Of a DNA stretch of 64,000 nt, positions 53,944 to 63,117 are shown in pieces. The notes beneath the pieces are model-generated. The model was not told the DNA's origin. It saw only the letters and a program-made list of their open reading frames with translations, and ran no database searches. Position 1 is the stretch's first letter. Each line of letters opens with the position of its first letter. The position numbers and the translations under genes are program-made. The DNA is from Oceanisphaera profunda (GTDB taxonomy: Bacteria; Pseudomonadota; Gammaproteobacteria; Enterobacterales; Aeromonadaceae): contig NZ_CP021377.1 in NCBI RefSeq assembly GCF_002157895.1, forward strand, positions 744,001-808,000, in the 5' to 3' direction.

Positions 53944-55092
53944 ATGCCTTCCCCCGAATTGGTTTTTATCCCCGCTATTACTCAAATTAATGCCAACCAC
54001 TGGGATGCGCTGTTTACCGACGGCTACCCCTTTACTCGCCACGGTTTTTTGCGGGCGCTGGAGGAAGGCGGCAGCCTGGGCAAAGACACCGGCTGGCTGG
54101 TGCAGCATGCCTGCCTGTATCAGGACGGACGGCTGATTGCCGCCATGCCCTGCTACATCAAGACCCACTCCTATGGTGAATACCTGTTTGACTGGGCCTT
54201 TGCCGAGGCCTACCAGCGCCACCAGCTGGACTACTATCCCAAGCTGGTCTGCGCCATCCCCTTTACTCCTGCCACCGGCCCCAGACTGGGGCTGGCACCC
54301 GGTTATCAGCCGGTACAGGTTATGCCCTGGTTTGAACAGGGCCTGCTTGCCCTGAGCGAGCGCATAGGCGCCAGCGGCTACCAGTGCCTGTTCTGCGAGC
54401 CCGATCTGGAAGAGCCGTTACAACGCCAGAATTGGCAACGGCGGGTCAATGTGCAGTTTCACTGGCTGAACCGGGGCTATAGCCATATGGACGATTTTCT
54501 TGCTCGCTTTAGCTCCCGCAAGCGCAAGAACCTGCTGAAAGAGCGAGCCCGAGTGCAGAATAGCGGCATCCGTTTTACCACCCTGAGCGGCGATGCGCTC
54601 ACCCCAGAAGTCTGGCAACAGTTCTACCAATTTTATCGGCGCACCTACCAGAAACGGGCCGGTCATAACGGTTACCTCTCCCAGAAAACCCTGCTGTTGT
54701 GGGGCGAATACTGCCGGGATCACTGCGTGCTGTTTGCCGCCTGGCAAGACCAGACCATGGTGGCTGGCGCCCTGTGTTTTCGCTCACACAACACTCTCTA
54801 TGGTCGTTACTGGGGCTGCGAACAGGAGCTGGAATTTCTGCACTTTGAGGCCTGCTATTACCAAGGCATTGAATACTGTATCGAACACGGCCTAACCCGC
54901 TTCGATGCCGGAGCTCAGGGCGAGCACAAACTGCAACGCGGCTTTGAGCCCCGTCTCTGCTACGGCTACTTCAAGCTATTCGAGCGGGGCTTCAATGACG
55001 CCATTGCCGACTACTGCCGACGGGAAGAACTGCAGATGCACCAATATCAGGCACAATGCCGGCAACAGTTGCCGTATAAGAGCGGGGATTAG
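53944..55092 (+). CDS. GNAT-fold protein of the DUF482/FemAB-like family
   Basis: 382 residues. NANHWDALFTDGYPFTRHGFLRALEEGGS near the start, MPCYIKTHSYGEYLFDWAFAEAYQ, KRKNLLKERARVQNSGIRF and GHNGYLSQ...YYQGIEYCIEHGLTRFDAGAQGEHKLQRGF near the end match the COG3146 (peptidogalycan/DUF482) family, predicted N-acyltransferases with a duplicated GNAT fold. Function unproven. Codon use is dominated by CTG and GC-ending codons, unlike neighbouring genes that prefer TTA/TTG, so it looks acquired. Palindrome arrays flank both sides. Confidence 0.86.
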   Translation: MPSPELVFIPAITQINANHWDALFTDGYPFTRHGFLRALEEGGSLGKDTGWLVQHACLYQDGRLIAAMPCYIKTHSYGEYLFDWAFAEAYQRHQLDYYPKLVCAIPFTPATGPRLGLAPGYQPVQVMPWFEQGLLALSERIGASGYQCLFCEPDLEEPLQRQNWQRRVNVQFHWLNRGYSHMDDFLARFSSRKRKNLLKERARVQNSGIRFTTLSGDALTPEVWQQFYQFYRRTYQKRAGHNGYLSQKTLLLWGEYCRDHCVLFAAWQDQTMVAGALCFRSHNTLYGRYWGCEQELEFLHFEACYYQGIEYCIEHGLTRFDAGAQGEHKLQRGFEPRLCYGYFKLFERGFNDAIADYCRREELQMHQYQAQCRQQLPYKSGD

Positions 55093-55104
55093 GGATTTGT
55101 TAAA

Positions 55105-55740
55105 GCCGTCATCCTGACGCACGTCAGGATCTCGGTTTAGGTTCTAGGGCAAAGAGCGAGATACCGAGGCCGTCATGCTGAACTTGATTCAGTATCGGTA
55201 TGACGGCAAAGGGCGGAGTACTATGTTATGCCGTCATCCTGACGCACGTCAGGATCTCTCACTATGTAGTCTTCCTGATGCACGTCAGGATCTCGTTTTA
55301 GGTTCTAGAGCAAAGAGCGAGATACCGAGGCGAGCTCGGTATGACGGCCTAAGGAAAAGAGCAAGTGCGAGATACTGGGGCCGTCATGCCGGGCTCGACC
55401 CGGTACCAGTATGACGGCAAAGGGCCGGTGTTTGCATTTACGCCGTCTTCCTGATGCACATCAGGATCTCGTTTTAGGTTTTAGAGCCAAGAGCGAGATA
55501 CCGGGGCGAACCCGGTATGGCGGCCTAAGGGCCGGTGTTTGCATTTACGCCGTCTTCCTGACGAACGTCAGGATCTCGTTTTAGGTTTTAAGGCAAAGAG
55601 CGAGATACCGGGGCGAACCCGGTATGACGGCAAAGGGCCGGTGTTTGCATTTACGCCGTCATCCTGATGCACATCAGGATCTCGCCCTTGGTTTTAGAGC
55701 AAAGAGCGAGATACGGTCGCACGTCCGATATGACGGATAG
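55105..55740. repeat. Palindromic repeat cluster downstream of the DUF482 gene
   Basis: About six tandem units in the 745-bp gap to thrC, with hairpins such as CTGACGAACGTCAG, CTGATGCACATCAG, ACCGGGGCGAACCCGGT and one diverged ACGGTCGCACGTCCGAT. A last half unit lies at 55795-55825 beyond the thr terminator. No gene seen. Confidence 0.93.
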
Positions 55741-55743
55741 TAA

Positions 55744-55777
55744 AAAAACACCGAGCTTTGGGGGCTCGGTGTTTTAG
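55744..55777 (-). terminator. Terminator of the thr operon
   Basis: AACACCGAGC-N7-GCTCGGTGTTTT with T runs on both strands, 60 bp after the thrC stop. Confidence 0.88.
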
Positions 55778-55837
55778 TTTTAGCTCGCCGCTACGCCCGT
55801 CATACCGGGCTTGACCCGGTATCGGTGCGGGGCGCTA

Positions 55838-57118
55838 TTACTTACCCATCATCTCAGCTTTCAGCGCTGCGAAGTCGGCGGGAATAACGCCGTTGAGCGG
55901 CTCCATGGCCATGTGCTTGGCGAGTGGGCCCGGCAGTGGCAGATCCTGACCTAAGATTTCATCGACGTTTTCTTTGAACTTGGCTGGATGAGCGGTGCAC
56001 AAGAAAATGCCCACTTCGTCTTTGCCACGCTCTTTGTTAAGCAAGTCCCAACCGATGGCACCGTGGGGCTCACACAAGTAACCTTTGGCGAACAAGCGCT
56101 GCAAGGCGTCTTTGGTTTGTGCATCGTCTAACGCGCCGGAGGCGATATCGGCCAAGTCCCAGCCTTTTACGCGGCACAACTCTTCGACTCGTGGCCAGTT
56201 GTTAGGGCGGCTTACGTCCATGGCGTTAGAAATAGTTGCCACCGTAGTCTTAGGATCCCAGCTGCCACTAGCTAAGTAACGCGGCACGGTATCGTTGGCG
56301 TTGGTGGCGGCCATAAAGCGTTTCACCGGTAAGCCCAGCGCTTTGGCGATAAGGCCAGCGGTTAGGTTACCGAAGTTGCCAGACGGTACGGCGATCACGG
56401 CTTTGTGGCGTTGCTCTGCTGGCAATTGTGCTACGGCTTCAAAGTAATAGCACACTTGTGCCACTAAGCGGCTGATGTTGATGGAGTTAGCTGAGTTTAG
56501 GCCCACGGCCGCTTTCAGCTCTTCATCATCGAAGGCTTGCTTCACTAATGCTTGGCAATCGTCGAAGTCACCTTTTACCGCTAAGGTACGAATGTTATCG
56601 CCCAAGGTGGTGAACAGCTTTTCTTGCAGCGGGCTAATTTTGCCCTCTGGGTACAAGATAACTACGTCTATGTTTGGCAGGCCATAAAAGGCGTGTGCCA
56701 CGGCGGCACCGGTATCACCGGAAGTCGCCGTTAATATAGTGATCTTCTTACCATCTGTGCTTAATGTCGCCAAGCACTGGGCCATAAAGCGGCCGCCAAA
56801 GTCTTTAAAGGCTAAGGTTGGGCCGTGGAACAGTTCAAGCGCATAAGTGTGCTCGTCGATTTTTACCAAAGGTGCGGGAAAGGTAAAAGCGCGCTCCACC
56901 ATGGCAGCCAGCGTGGATTCTGGAATTTCATCACCAATCAGATGCTTTAATACCGCCACCGAGCGCGGCACTAATGGCAGCTCGAGCAGTGCATCAATGT
57001 TCGCGATGGGGGTTAAGTTTTCTGGGAAAAATAAACCCTGACCACGACCTAAGCCTTGCTTAACGGCACCGGCAAAGTCGATGGTTTCCGAATTATCCTT
57101 AATGTTGTACAGCTTCAT
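55838..57118 (-). CDS. thrC: Threonine synthase
   Basis: PLP enzyme, O-phosphohomoserine to threonine. 426 residues (E. coli 428). PLP-lysine motif [22 protein letters not shown], phosphate loop [12 protein letters not shown] and [11 protein letters not shown]. Overlaps thrB by 4 bp. Confidence 0.97.
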   Translation of the reverse strand: MKLYNIKDNSETIDFAGAVKQGLGRGQGLFFPENLTPIANIDALLELPLVPRSVAVLKHLIGDEIPESTLAAMVERAFTFPAPLVKIDEHTYALELFHGPTLAFKDFGGRFMAQCLATLSTDGKKITILTATSGDTGAAVAHAFYGLPNIDVVILYPEGKISPLQEKLFTTLGDNIRTLAVKGDFDDCQALVKQAFDDEELKAAVGLNSANSINISRLVAQVCYYFEAVAQLPAEQRHKAVIAVPSGNFGNLTAGLIAKALGLPVKRFMAATNANDTVPRYLASGSWDPKTTVATISNAMDVSRPNNWPRVEELCRVKGWDLADIASGALDDAQTKDALQRLFAKGYLCEPHGAIGWDLLNKERGKDEVGIFLCTAHPAKFKENVDEILGQDLPLPGPLAKHMAMEPLNGVIPADFAALKAEMMGK

Positions 57119-58071
57119 AGTTCAGTTCCTGTTACTCGAGCACCTTGGGTATCGATTTTGCAAATATGGCAAAACCCATCCTGATTTTGAATAAAATTAT
57201 CGGTCAGCCAGTTTTTCAGCTTCTCGGCTTGGCCTAACTCTTTGAGCACGCAAAATACCGTGGGGCCACTGCCGGAAATACCGGTGGCCAAGGCACCCAT
57301 GGCGGCGGCTTGGTCGCGCACCGCATCAAAGCCTGGGATCAACTGCGCACGGTACGGTTCGGCAATCACGTCTTTCAACATGGCGGCGGCCAGTGGCTCT
57401 TGTTGGGTGTGGCAGGCATGCACGAAACCACCCAAACGACGGCCATAAGTTAAGCAGTCTTGACGACGATACTGGGCCGGCAAAATGCTGCGCGCCGCAG
57501 AGGTAGACACGTTGATGCCGGGATAGCAGAGCACCCAGTACCAATCATCAAAGCTCGGCAGCGTTTGACTCACTATGCCGGCTTCGTCTACCACTAATTG
57601 CAGGCCGCCAAAATGACAAGGGGCCACGTTATCGTAATGCAAAGAGCCGGATATCTGCCCTTCTAGCTCGCCCATTAGCAGCATTAATTCATGCTCGCTA
57701 AGCGGCGCATCATAAAAGGCATTCAGCGCCACAAAGGCCGCCACTATGCTGGTGGCACTGGAGCCAAGGCCAGAGCCCACGGGCATGCTTTTTTCCAGCG
57801 TCATCTTCAGCTTTTTGCTGGCAATACCTTTGTCATTAATGGCTTCTTCAAAGGCCACATAGCAGTCGTAAACGATATTTTGAGTAAAATCATCAGGCAG
57901 CTTATGGGCATAGGCGCCAACGGTATTGAGAGTAAACTCACCGTCAGTGTCACCTACCCAAACGCGGTCACCCAACATGGTGCCGTCTACGGGGGCCATG
58001 GCGGCCCCTAATACGTCAAAACCGACGCTAACGTTGGCGGTAGAGGCAGGGGCAAAGGCAACTACACTCAT
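57115..58071 (-). CDS. thrB: Homoserine kinase
   Basis: GHMP kinase, 318 residues. [22 protein letters not shown] at the start, the ATP loop [18 protein letters not shown] and the C-terminal [13 protein letters not shown]. Starts at the base after the thrA stop. Confidence 0.97.
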   Translation of the reverse strand: MSVVAFAPASTANVSVGFDVLGAAMAPVDGTMLGDRVWVGDTDGEFTLNTVGAYAHKLPDDFTQNIVYDCYVAFEEAINDKGIASKKLKMTLEKSMPVGSGLGSSATSIVAAFVALNAFYDAPLSEHELMLLMGELEGQISGSLHYDNVAPCHFGGLQLVVDEAGIVSQTLPSFDDWYWVLCYPGINVSTSAARSILPAQYRRQDCLTYGRRLGGFVHACHTQQEPLAAAMLKDVIAEPYRAQLIPGFDAVRDQAAAMGALATGISGSGPTVFCVLKELGQAEKLKNWLTDNFIQNQDGFCHICKIDTQGARVTGTEL

Positions 58072-60530
58072 TTAAATCTCCTGCTTCCAGTTATGGGTAC
58101 GTAATAAGTCGGCAAATACGCCAGCGGCGGTGACATCGGCACCGGCACCATAGCCACGCAGTACCAGCGGGATGGGCTGGTAATACTGGGTGTAGAATGC
58201 CAGCGCGTTTTCGCCGTCTTTTACTTTGAACAGCGGATCATCGCCGTCTACGGCCTTAATGGCAACCTTGCAGTGACCATTTTCAATCTCGCCCACATAA
58301 CGCAACACTTTACCTTCGGCGGCTGACTCAGAGACCAACTTTTCGAAATAGGCGTTGGCTTCTGGCAGACGCGCCATAAAGGTTTCGATATCGCCGCTGT
58401 CGTCAAACTCCGGTGGCAAGCTGGCTTCCACTTCAATGTCGGTTAAGTCTAACTGCATGCCGGCTTCACGGGCTAAGATCAACAGCTTGCGCGCGACATC
58501 CATGCCGCTTAAGTCATCACGGGGATCCGGCTCGGTAAAGCCATTTTCACGGGCGATACGGGTGGCATCAGCAAAGCTCATGCCTTCGTCTAACTTACCG
58601 AAGATGTAAGACATGGAGCCGGATAAAATACCGCCAAAGGCGTTCAGCTCATCACCGGCGCGCAGTAAGTTCTGCAGATTTTCGATCACCGGCAAACCCG
58701 CACCCACGGTGGTTTCATACAAGAATTTACGGTGCGTACGCTGGGCCGCTCGACGCAGCTGACGGTAATAATCCAAGCTGGCAGTGTTGGCTTTTTTATT
58801 GGGGGTGACCACGTGGAAACCCGCCGCTAAGAAGTCGGCATATTGCTCGGCCACGCCATCGCTTGAGGTACAGTCCACTAATACGGGGTTGATCAGGTGG
58901 CTGTCGTCGACCATGCGCTGTAAGCGTGGCAAATTAAAGGTGTCGGTGGCTTGGCTGAGTTGCTCTTGCCAGTTAGACAAGCTGATACCGTCACGATTAA
59001 GCGTCATTTGGCGTGAGTTGGCGATGCCCACCACGCGAATGCCGATGTCTTGTTTTTCTAATACCGGCTGCTGGCGACGAATTTGCTCAAGCAAGGCCGC
59101 ACCCACGCCACCACAACCCACTAAGAACACATCGATAAAACGACGGCTAGAGAAGAAGTTTTGATGACAGGCTTTAATGGCTTCTGTGGTTTTCGCTTTG
59201 TGGATCACCGCAGAGATTGAGCGCTCGCTGGAGCCTTGGGCAATGGCCACGATATTAATGGAGGCTTCGGCCAGCGCATTAAAGAAGCGGGCGGATACGC
59301 CTTTCACCATGCGCATACGATCACCCACCAAAGAGATAATGGCCAAGTCTTCGATGATGTCTAACGGCTCAAGCAGCTTGTTTTTAAATTCCAGTGCAAA
59401 CTCGTTAGCAATGGCGATTTGGGCTTTGCGCTGATCAAAGTTATGAATACAAAAACTGACGCTGTATTCCGAGGAGCTTTGGGTGATCAACACGATACTC
59501 ACACCTGCACGAGACACACATGAGAACAAGCGCCCTGCCATGCCGACCATGCCTTTCATGCCCGGACCGGAAATATTAATCATGGTCATGCCGACCAAGT
59601 CAGAAATGCCTTTTACTTGCTGGTCGTCATCACTGCACTCTGGGCCAATTAACGAACCTTCGCCTTGAGGATTACCGGTGTTTTTAATCAAGCACGGAAT
59701 ATGGAACTGAGCGATGGGCGCGATGGTTTTTGGGTGTAATACCTTGGCACCAAAGTAAGACAGCTCCATGGCTTCTTTATAAGACAGTTGCTTAAGTAAC
59801 TTAGCGTCTGGTACCAAGCGTGGGTCGCAGTTGTACACGCCGTCTACGTCGGTCCAAATTTCGCAGCACTCAGCATTCACGCAAGCGGCCAACACGGCGG
59901 CGGAATAGTCAGAGCCGTTACGGCCCAAAATTACCGTCTCGCCTTTATCGTTACCGGCGGTAAAGCCGGGCATCAGGTAGATGCAATCATCACGCATGTC
60001 TGCATCTGCAAAACGCTGGCGCGAGGCTTCAATATTAACGGTGGCCTCCAAGTAGCTGCCCTCACCCAATAACATGGTCTGGGGGTAATGACTTCTACTT
60101 GCTCGCCGCGGGCTTTTAATAATTCGGCCATGGTGGCAATGGATAAGGCTTCGCCACGGCTTAAAATATGCGCTTGGGTGTTATCAGGGCACTGCTGTAG
60201 TAAACCGACCCCTTTTAACAAACGGGCCAGCTGGCCTAACTCGCGTTCAACGCGTCCCTTAACACCGCTATCGTCGAATGCAGGGTACTTCGTTTTTAGT
60301 CCGTCGATAATGCCATGAAAAATTTGTTCGATTTCTTGCAATACCGGAGCCGGATCCAGGCCACGAATGGTCTGCTCTACTACCGCCACCAAATGGTTGG
60401 TGACCTTGGCGGGGGCTGACAGCACCAGCGCCACCTGAGATTGCTGCTGATTATTGACCACGATATCGGCGACATTGTTAAATCGCTCGTTGTTGGCCAA
60501 AGAGGTGCCGCCAAACTTCAAGACTCGCAT
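58072..60530 (-). pseudogene. thrA: Bifunctional aspartokinase/homoserine dehydrogenase I, one-base frameshift
   Basis: Read in two frames it gives the whole ThrA: aspartokinase start MRVLKFGGTSLANNERF, kinase [25 protein letters not shown]-type region, two ACT domains, then homoserine dehydrogenase ([45 protein letters not shown]). The frames meet at a run of five G (60081-60085, five C on the coding strand: VEVITP then RPCYW instead of the expected continuation TMLLGEG). One added base restores an 819-residue protein (E. coli 820). A recent disabling mutation or a sequencing/assembly error in the homopolymer; the otherwise perfect conservation favours error or a very recent event. Confidence 0.9.
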
Positions 60531-60565
60531 TCATAACTCCCTGTGCAAAACTAAAAAACTAAACA

Positions 60566-60596
60566 AAAAAGCCCGCATCAATTAAGGACGCGGGCT
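60566..60596 (-). terminator. thr attenuator terminator
   Basis: On the minus strand GCCCGCGTCC-TTAA-TTGATGCGGGC followed by TTTTTTG, between the leader peptide gene and thrA. Stalling at Thr/Ile codons would favour an antiterminator. Confidence 0.88.
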
Positions 60597-60626
60597 TTAA
60601 GATTCTAATCATGTGTCGTTAGCGCA

Positions 60627-60713
60627 TCAGCCCGCTCCAGTGCCACGCGTGGTGGTGCTGGTAATAGTGCCGATAATAATAATGCTGGTGATGCGGTGTG
60701 CACTGAGCAACAT
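60627..60713 (-). CDS. thrL: thr operon leader peptide
   Basis: A 28-codon open frame, MLLSAHR then ITSIIIIGTITSTTTRGTGAG, with six Thr/Ile-rich control codon clusters and a C-terminus resembling the TTGNGAG end of E. coli ThrL. It precedes the attenuator stem and thrA. Weak AAGG ribosome site. Couples thrABC transcription to charged tRNA-Thr and tRNA-Ile levels. Confidence 0.88.
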   Translation of the reverse strand: MLLSAHRITSIIIIGTITSTTTRGTGAG

Positions 60714-60768
60714 AACGAACAACCTTGAATAGCGAATGGCATAGCAATAACCTGAGCGCGCATGCTTG

Positions 60769-61479
60769 TCAACCGCCCCTACGCTCAGACAGCGCTCTAT
60801 CAAGATCTTTATAGAGCAGATGCAACAGGTTTAAGTCCCGTTGTTCTAGCATAGGTAAACGGTCAAATACCCACTCAGCCAGTTTTTCCTGCTGCTCGAC
60901 ACCGATATCATCAAACAATTGTGCTGTTTTTTGTTGTAGCAGCCTTAATTGCTTATTTTCAGTATGAGCTTCGGCATCAGCGCCGGAATTTTCTGCTACT
61001 GGCTCTTGCACACCCTGACTAAACTCGTAGGCATAAAGCATGATGGCTTGGCCAAGATTCAATGAGGGATAACTCACTTTCAGAGGTAAGTAGCTGATAA
61101 TATCGGCAAGCGCCAAATCTTCGTTACTTAAGCCGGACTCTTCACAGCCAAATAACAGCGCCACTTTTTGTACTTGCTTGTTATTCACCTGCGCAATGGC
61201 TTGTTGGGGCGTGAGGTAATAACGATAACGGCCACGCTCACGCGCCGTGGTGGCGATCACTAAGTCCATATCAGCCAGTGCGGGGGCCAGCTCGGCAAAA
61301 TATTCGGCTTGGTCTAAAATCTCTTGGGCACCGTGGGCCACCCAGTGGGCTTTGTCTTCTTCATGTACGCGGCTGTTCACTAAGCGCATTTGGCTAAAGC
61401 CCATGGTCTTCATGGCCCGCGCCGCCGCACCGACGTTTTCTGCCCGCGCTGGCGATTTAAGTACAAAATACAGCTGCAT
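60769..61479 (-). CDS. lasT: SPOUT-class RNA methyltransferase LasT/TrmJ family
   Basis: 236 residues from the ATG at 61479 (MQLYFVLKSPARAENVGAAARAMKTMGF). The SpoU/TrmJ core NVGAAARAMKTMG, LLFGCEESGLSNEDLALADI and YPSLNLGQAIMLYAYEF (knot region) is intact. In E. coli lasT (yjtD) is likewise beside thrL, which supports this name over trmJ itself. Target RNA unknown. Confidence 0.88.
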   Translation of the reverse strand: MQLYFVLKSPARAENVGAAARAMKTMGFSQMRLVNSRVHEEDKAHWVAHGAQEILDQAEYFAELAPALADMDLVIATTARERGRYRYYLTPQQAIAQVNNKQVQKVALLFGCEESGLSNEDLALADIISYLPLKVSYPSLNLGQAIMLYAYEFSQGVQEPVAENSGADAEAHTENKQLRLLQQKTAQLFDDIGVEQQEKLAEWVFDRLPMLEQRDLNLLHLLYKDLDRALSERRGG

Positions 61480-61610
61480 CACCACCCCACCCTCACCTAA
61501 TTCTCGCCCAACAAAACGGCGCACATTCTGCCATAAAAGGCGCTGCAGCGATAGCGGGTAAAGGCCTGCGTCTGAGGCCCAGCATCAGGGAAAACAAAGG
61601 GCTAAATATT

Positions 61611-61762
61611 TTGCAACGGAAGAACACGGAACGCGCGGAAAAATTAACATGAGATAAGAGCAAAAACTGACTATAAATTTTTATTTTCAGGTCTTAACAG
61701 CAAGATATGTCTATTCAGATTCAATCTTTATTTTTCCGTGGATTTAGTGGATTCCGTTGCAG
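61611..61762. repeat. CACGGAA-type element (GCAACGGAA variant)
   Basis: The left arm TTGCAACGGAAGAACACGGA and right arm TCCGTGGATTTAGTGGATTC then CGTTGCA are inverted; same variant ends as the 43.1-kb element. Confidence 0.82.
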
Positions 61763-61789
61763 AGAAGATCTCGCTCTAGCTCTTAAATG

Positions 61790-62108
61790 GAGATACCGGG
61801 GCCGTCATCCTGACGCACGTCAGGATCTCGAGCGAAGAGCGAGATACCGGGGCGAGCCCGGTATGACGGCAGAGAACGGGATTTGGCTTTATGCCGTCAT
61901 CCTGACGCACGTCAGGATCTCGCTTTAAGCTTTAGTGATAAGAGCTAGATACCGAGGCCGTCATGCTAAACTTGATTCAGTATCGGTATGACGGCAGGGT
62001 GCGGGATTTGTATTTTTGTCGTCATCCTGACGCACGTCAGGATCTAGTTTTAAGTTTGTAAGACAAAAAGCGAGATACGGTCGCAGGTCCGGTATTCCGT
62101 GGCAAAGA
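61790..62108. repeat. Palindromic repeat cluster upstream of lasT, 3' of rraA
   Basis: About four units: repeated ATCCTGACGCACGTCAGGAT hairpins, ACCGGGGCGAGCCCGGT and the variant CTAAACTTGATTCAG. It ends with a hybrid, GCGAGATACGGTCGCAGG then GGTATTCCGTGGCAAAG, where a CACGGAA right arm replaces the expected end. Confidence 0.9.
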
Positions 62109-62119
62109 GGGGGTGATTT

Positions 62120-62611
62120 TTAAAAAGAGTGGTGACTCAAGGCTTCTTGAGAGACCAAAATGCCGTTGATATCTGCATAGATATAATCACCGGTATTAAT
62201 GGTCACTCCGGCGAAGGTGACGGCTATGTCAGTGTCGCCTAAGCCGCGTTTCTCGGTTTTCATGGGGCTGGCGGCCAGTGCTTTAACCCCGATCGCCATG
62301 GTGCTAATGGTAGCTGCATCGCGAATTGCGCCATTGATTACCACGCCAGCCCAGCCGTTTTCCAGTGCGGTGGCGGCCACTTGATCGCCCATTAGCGCGC
62401 GACTTACAGAACCGCCGCCATCCACCACCAATACTTTGCCCGTGCCAGGCGTGGCGACGAGCTCGCGAACCCGTGAGTTATCTTCAAAACAGCGCACCGT
62501 CACGACTTTGCCCCAAAAGGTGGTTTGTGCGCCAAAGTCTTTAAATATTGGCGCTAATATCTCAACCTTTTCTGGGTGTTCATCACATAAATCTGGTAAT
62601 AAATCCAACAT
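62120..62611 (-). CDS. rraA: RraA family protein (RNase E regulator / aldolase-like fold)
   Basis: 163 residues, E. coli RraA length. DLLPDLCDEHPEKVEILAPIFKDFG, VVTVRCFEDNSRVREL, KVLVVDGGGSVSRALMGDQVA and ENGWAGVVINGAIRDA follow RraA closely. RraA binds RNase E and dampens RNA decay; related proteins are HMG/CHA aldolases and the two are hard to separate by sequence. Confidence 0.88.
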   Translation of the reverse strand: MLDLLPDLCDEHPEKVEILAPIFKDFGAQTTFWGKVVTVRCFEDNSRVRELVATPGTGKVLVVDGGGSVSRALMGDQVAATALENGWAGVVINGAIRDAATISTMAIGVKALAASPMKTEKRGLGDTDIAVTFAGVTINTGDYIYADINGILVSQEALSHHSF

Positions 62612-62679
62612 TTCTTACTCCTATATACATGTCTTAAATATATTAACTAAATAAAAACACTAAGCTTTAAAGCTATCTT

Positions 62680-62760
62680 GCCACGGAATACAGATTTTAA
62701 AAACTAAAGCTCCTTGGCCACGGAATACACGGAAGAACACGGAAAATGAAGATAAAATCT
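62680..62760. repeat. CACGGAA element fragments
   Basis: Two left arms in a row (GCCACGGAATACAGATTTTA at 62680 and GGCCACGGAATACACGGAAG at 62717) without right arms. Confidence 0.82.
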
Positions 62761-62772
62761 GAATAAATATGT

Positions 62773-62812
62773 TTAGGGTGAAGCGTAAAGAGTGAAGGGT
62801 AAACCCTAAGCC
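62773..62812. repeat. Heptad repeat, fold-back
   Basis: GGGTGAA, GCGTAAA, GAGTGAA, GGGTAAA, then CCCTAAGCCC; the first TTTAGGG-like and last CCCTAAG parts can pair. Confidence 0.82.
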
Positions 62813-62860
62813 CTTTCTCGGCGCAGGGCACTATGTTTATCATTCAACATTAAAAACCAT

Positions 62861-62892
62861 GGATTGCCGCGTCGTTGCACTCCTCGCAATGG
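62861..62892. repeat. Small palindrome at the 5' side of IS110 copy B
   Basis: Same 32-bp sequence as at 15059-15090 with one base changed. Its GCAAT end faces the IS, as in copy A, but at the opposite end of the element. Confidence 0.75.
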
Positions 62893-62950
62893 CCAAGGAG
62901 TCTTCCTATGCTTTCCCTGTTGGTTATAGACGTATAATCCAACAACCAAA

Positions 62951-63020
62951 AGAGAGGGGCTGAGGCTTTATTTGTCTTTAGTCTTTAAAGACTGTTCGCA
63001 ATGATAGCCGCCCTCTCTTG
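62951..63020 (+). ncRNA. Candidate IS110 bridge-type RNA, copy B
   Basis: AAGAGAGGG (62951) pairs with CCCTCTCTT (63012-63020) around an internal palindrome GTCTTTAAAGAC and a loop containing TCGCAATGA (62997-63005). These nine bases also occur in the palindrome next to IS110 copy A (15082-15090), and eight of nine match that beside copy B. IS110 bridge RNAs carry target-matching loops, so this is a candidate target-binding segment. Limits are approximate and no promoter was identified. Confidence 0.45.
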
Positions 63021-63117
63021 TTTAAGTAAATTTCGAACAGTTCATTGAGGCTAAGACCTCGTATTTAGGATTGCTGAAACTGCTTAAGCACCGGTATGTG
63101 CAACAGGAGAAACAAGA

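Noticed and set aside
53428-55414. Open frames with RHPDARQDL / LNLIQYRYDG peptides
   Set aside because: Both are readings through the palindromic repeats (also at 61707-61928); they repeat identically between clusters and have no gene-like features.
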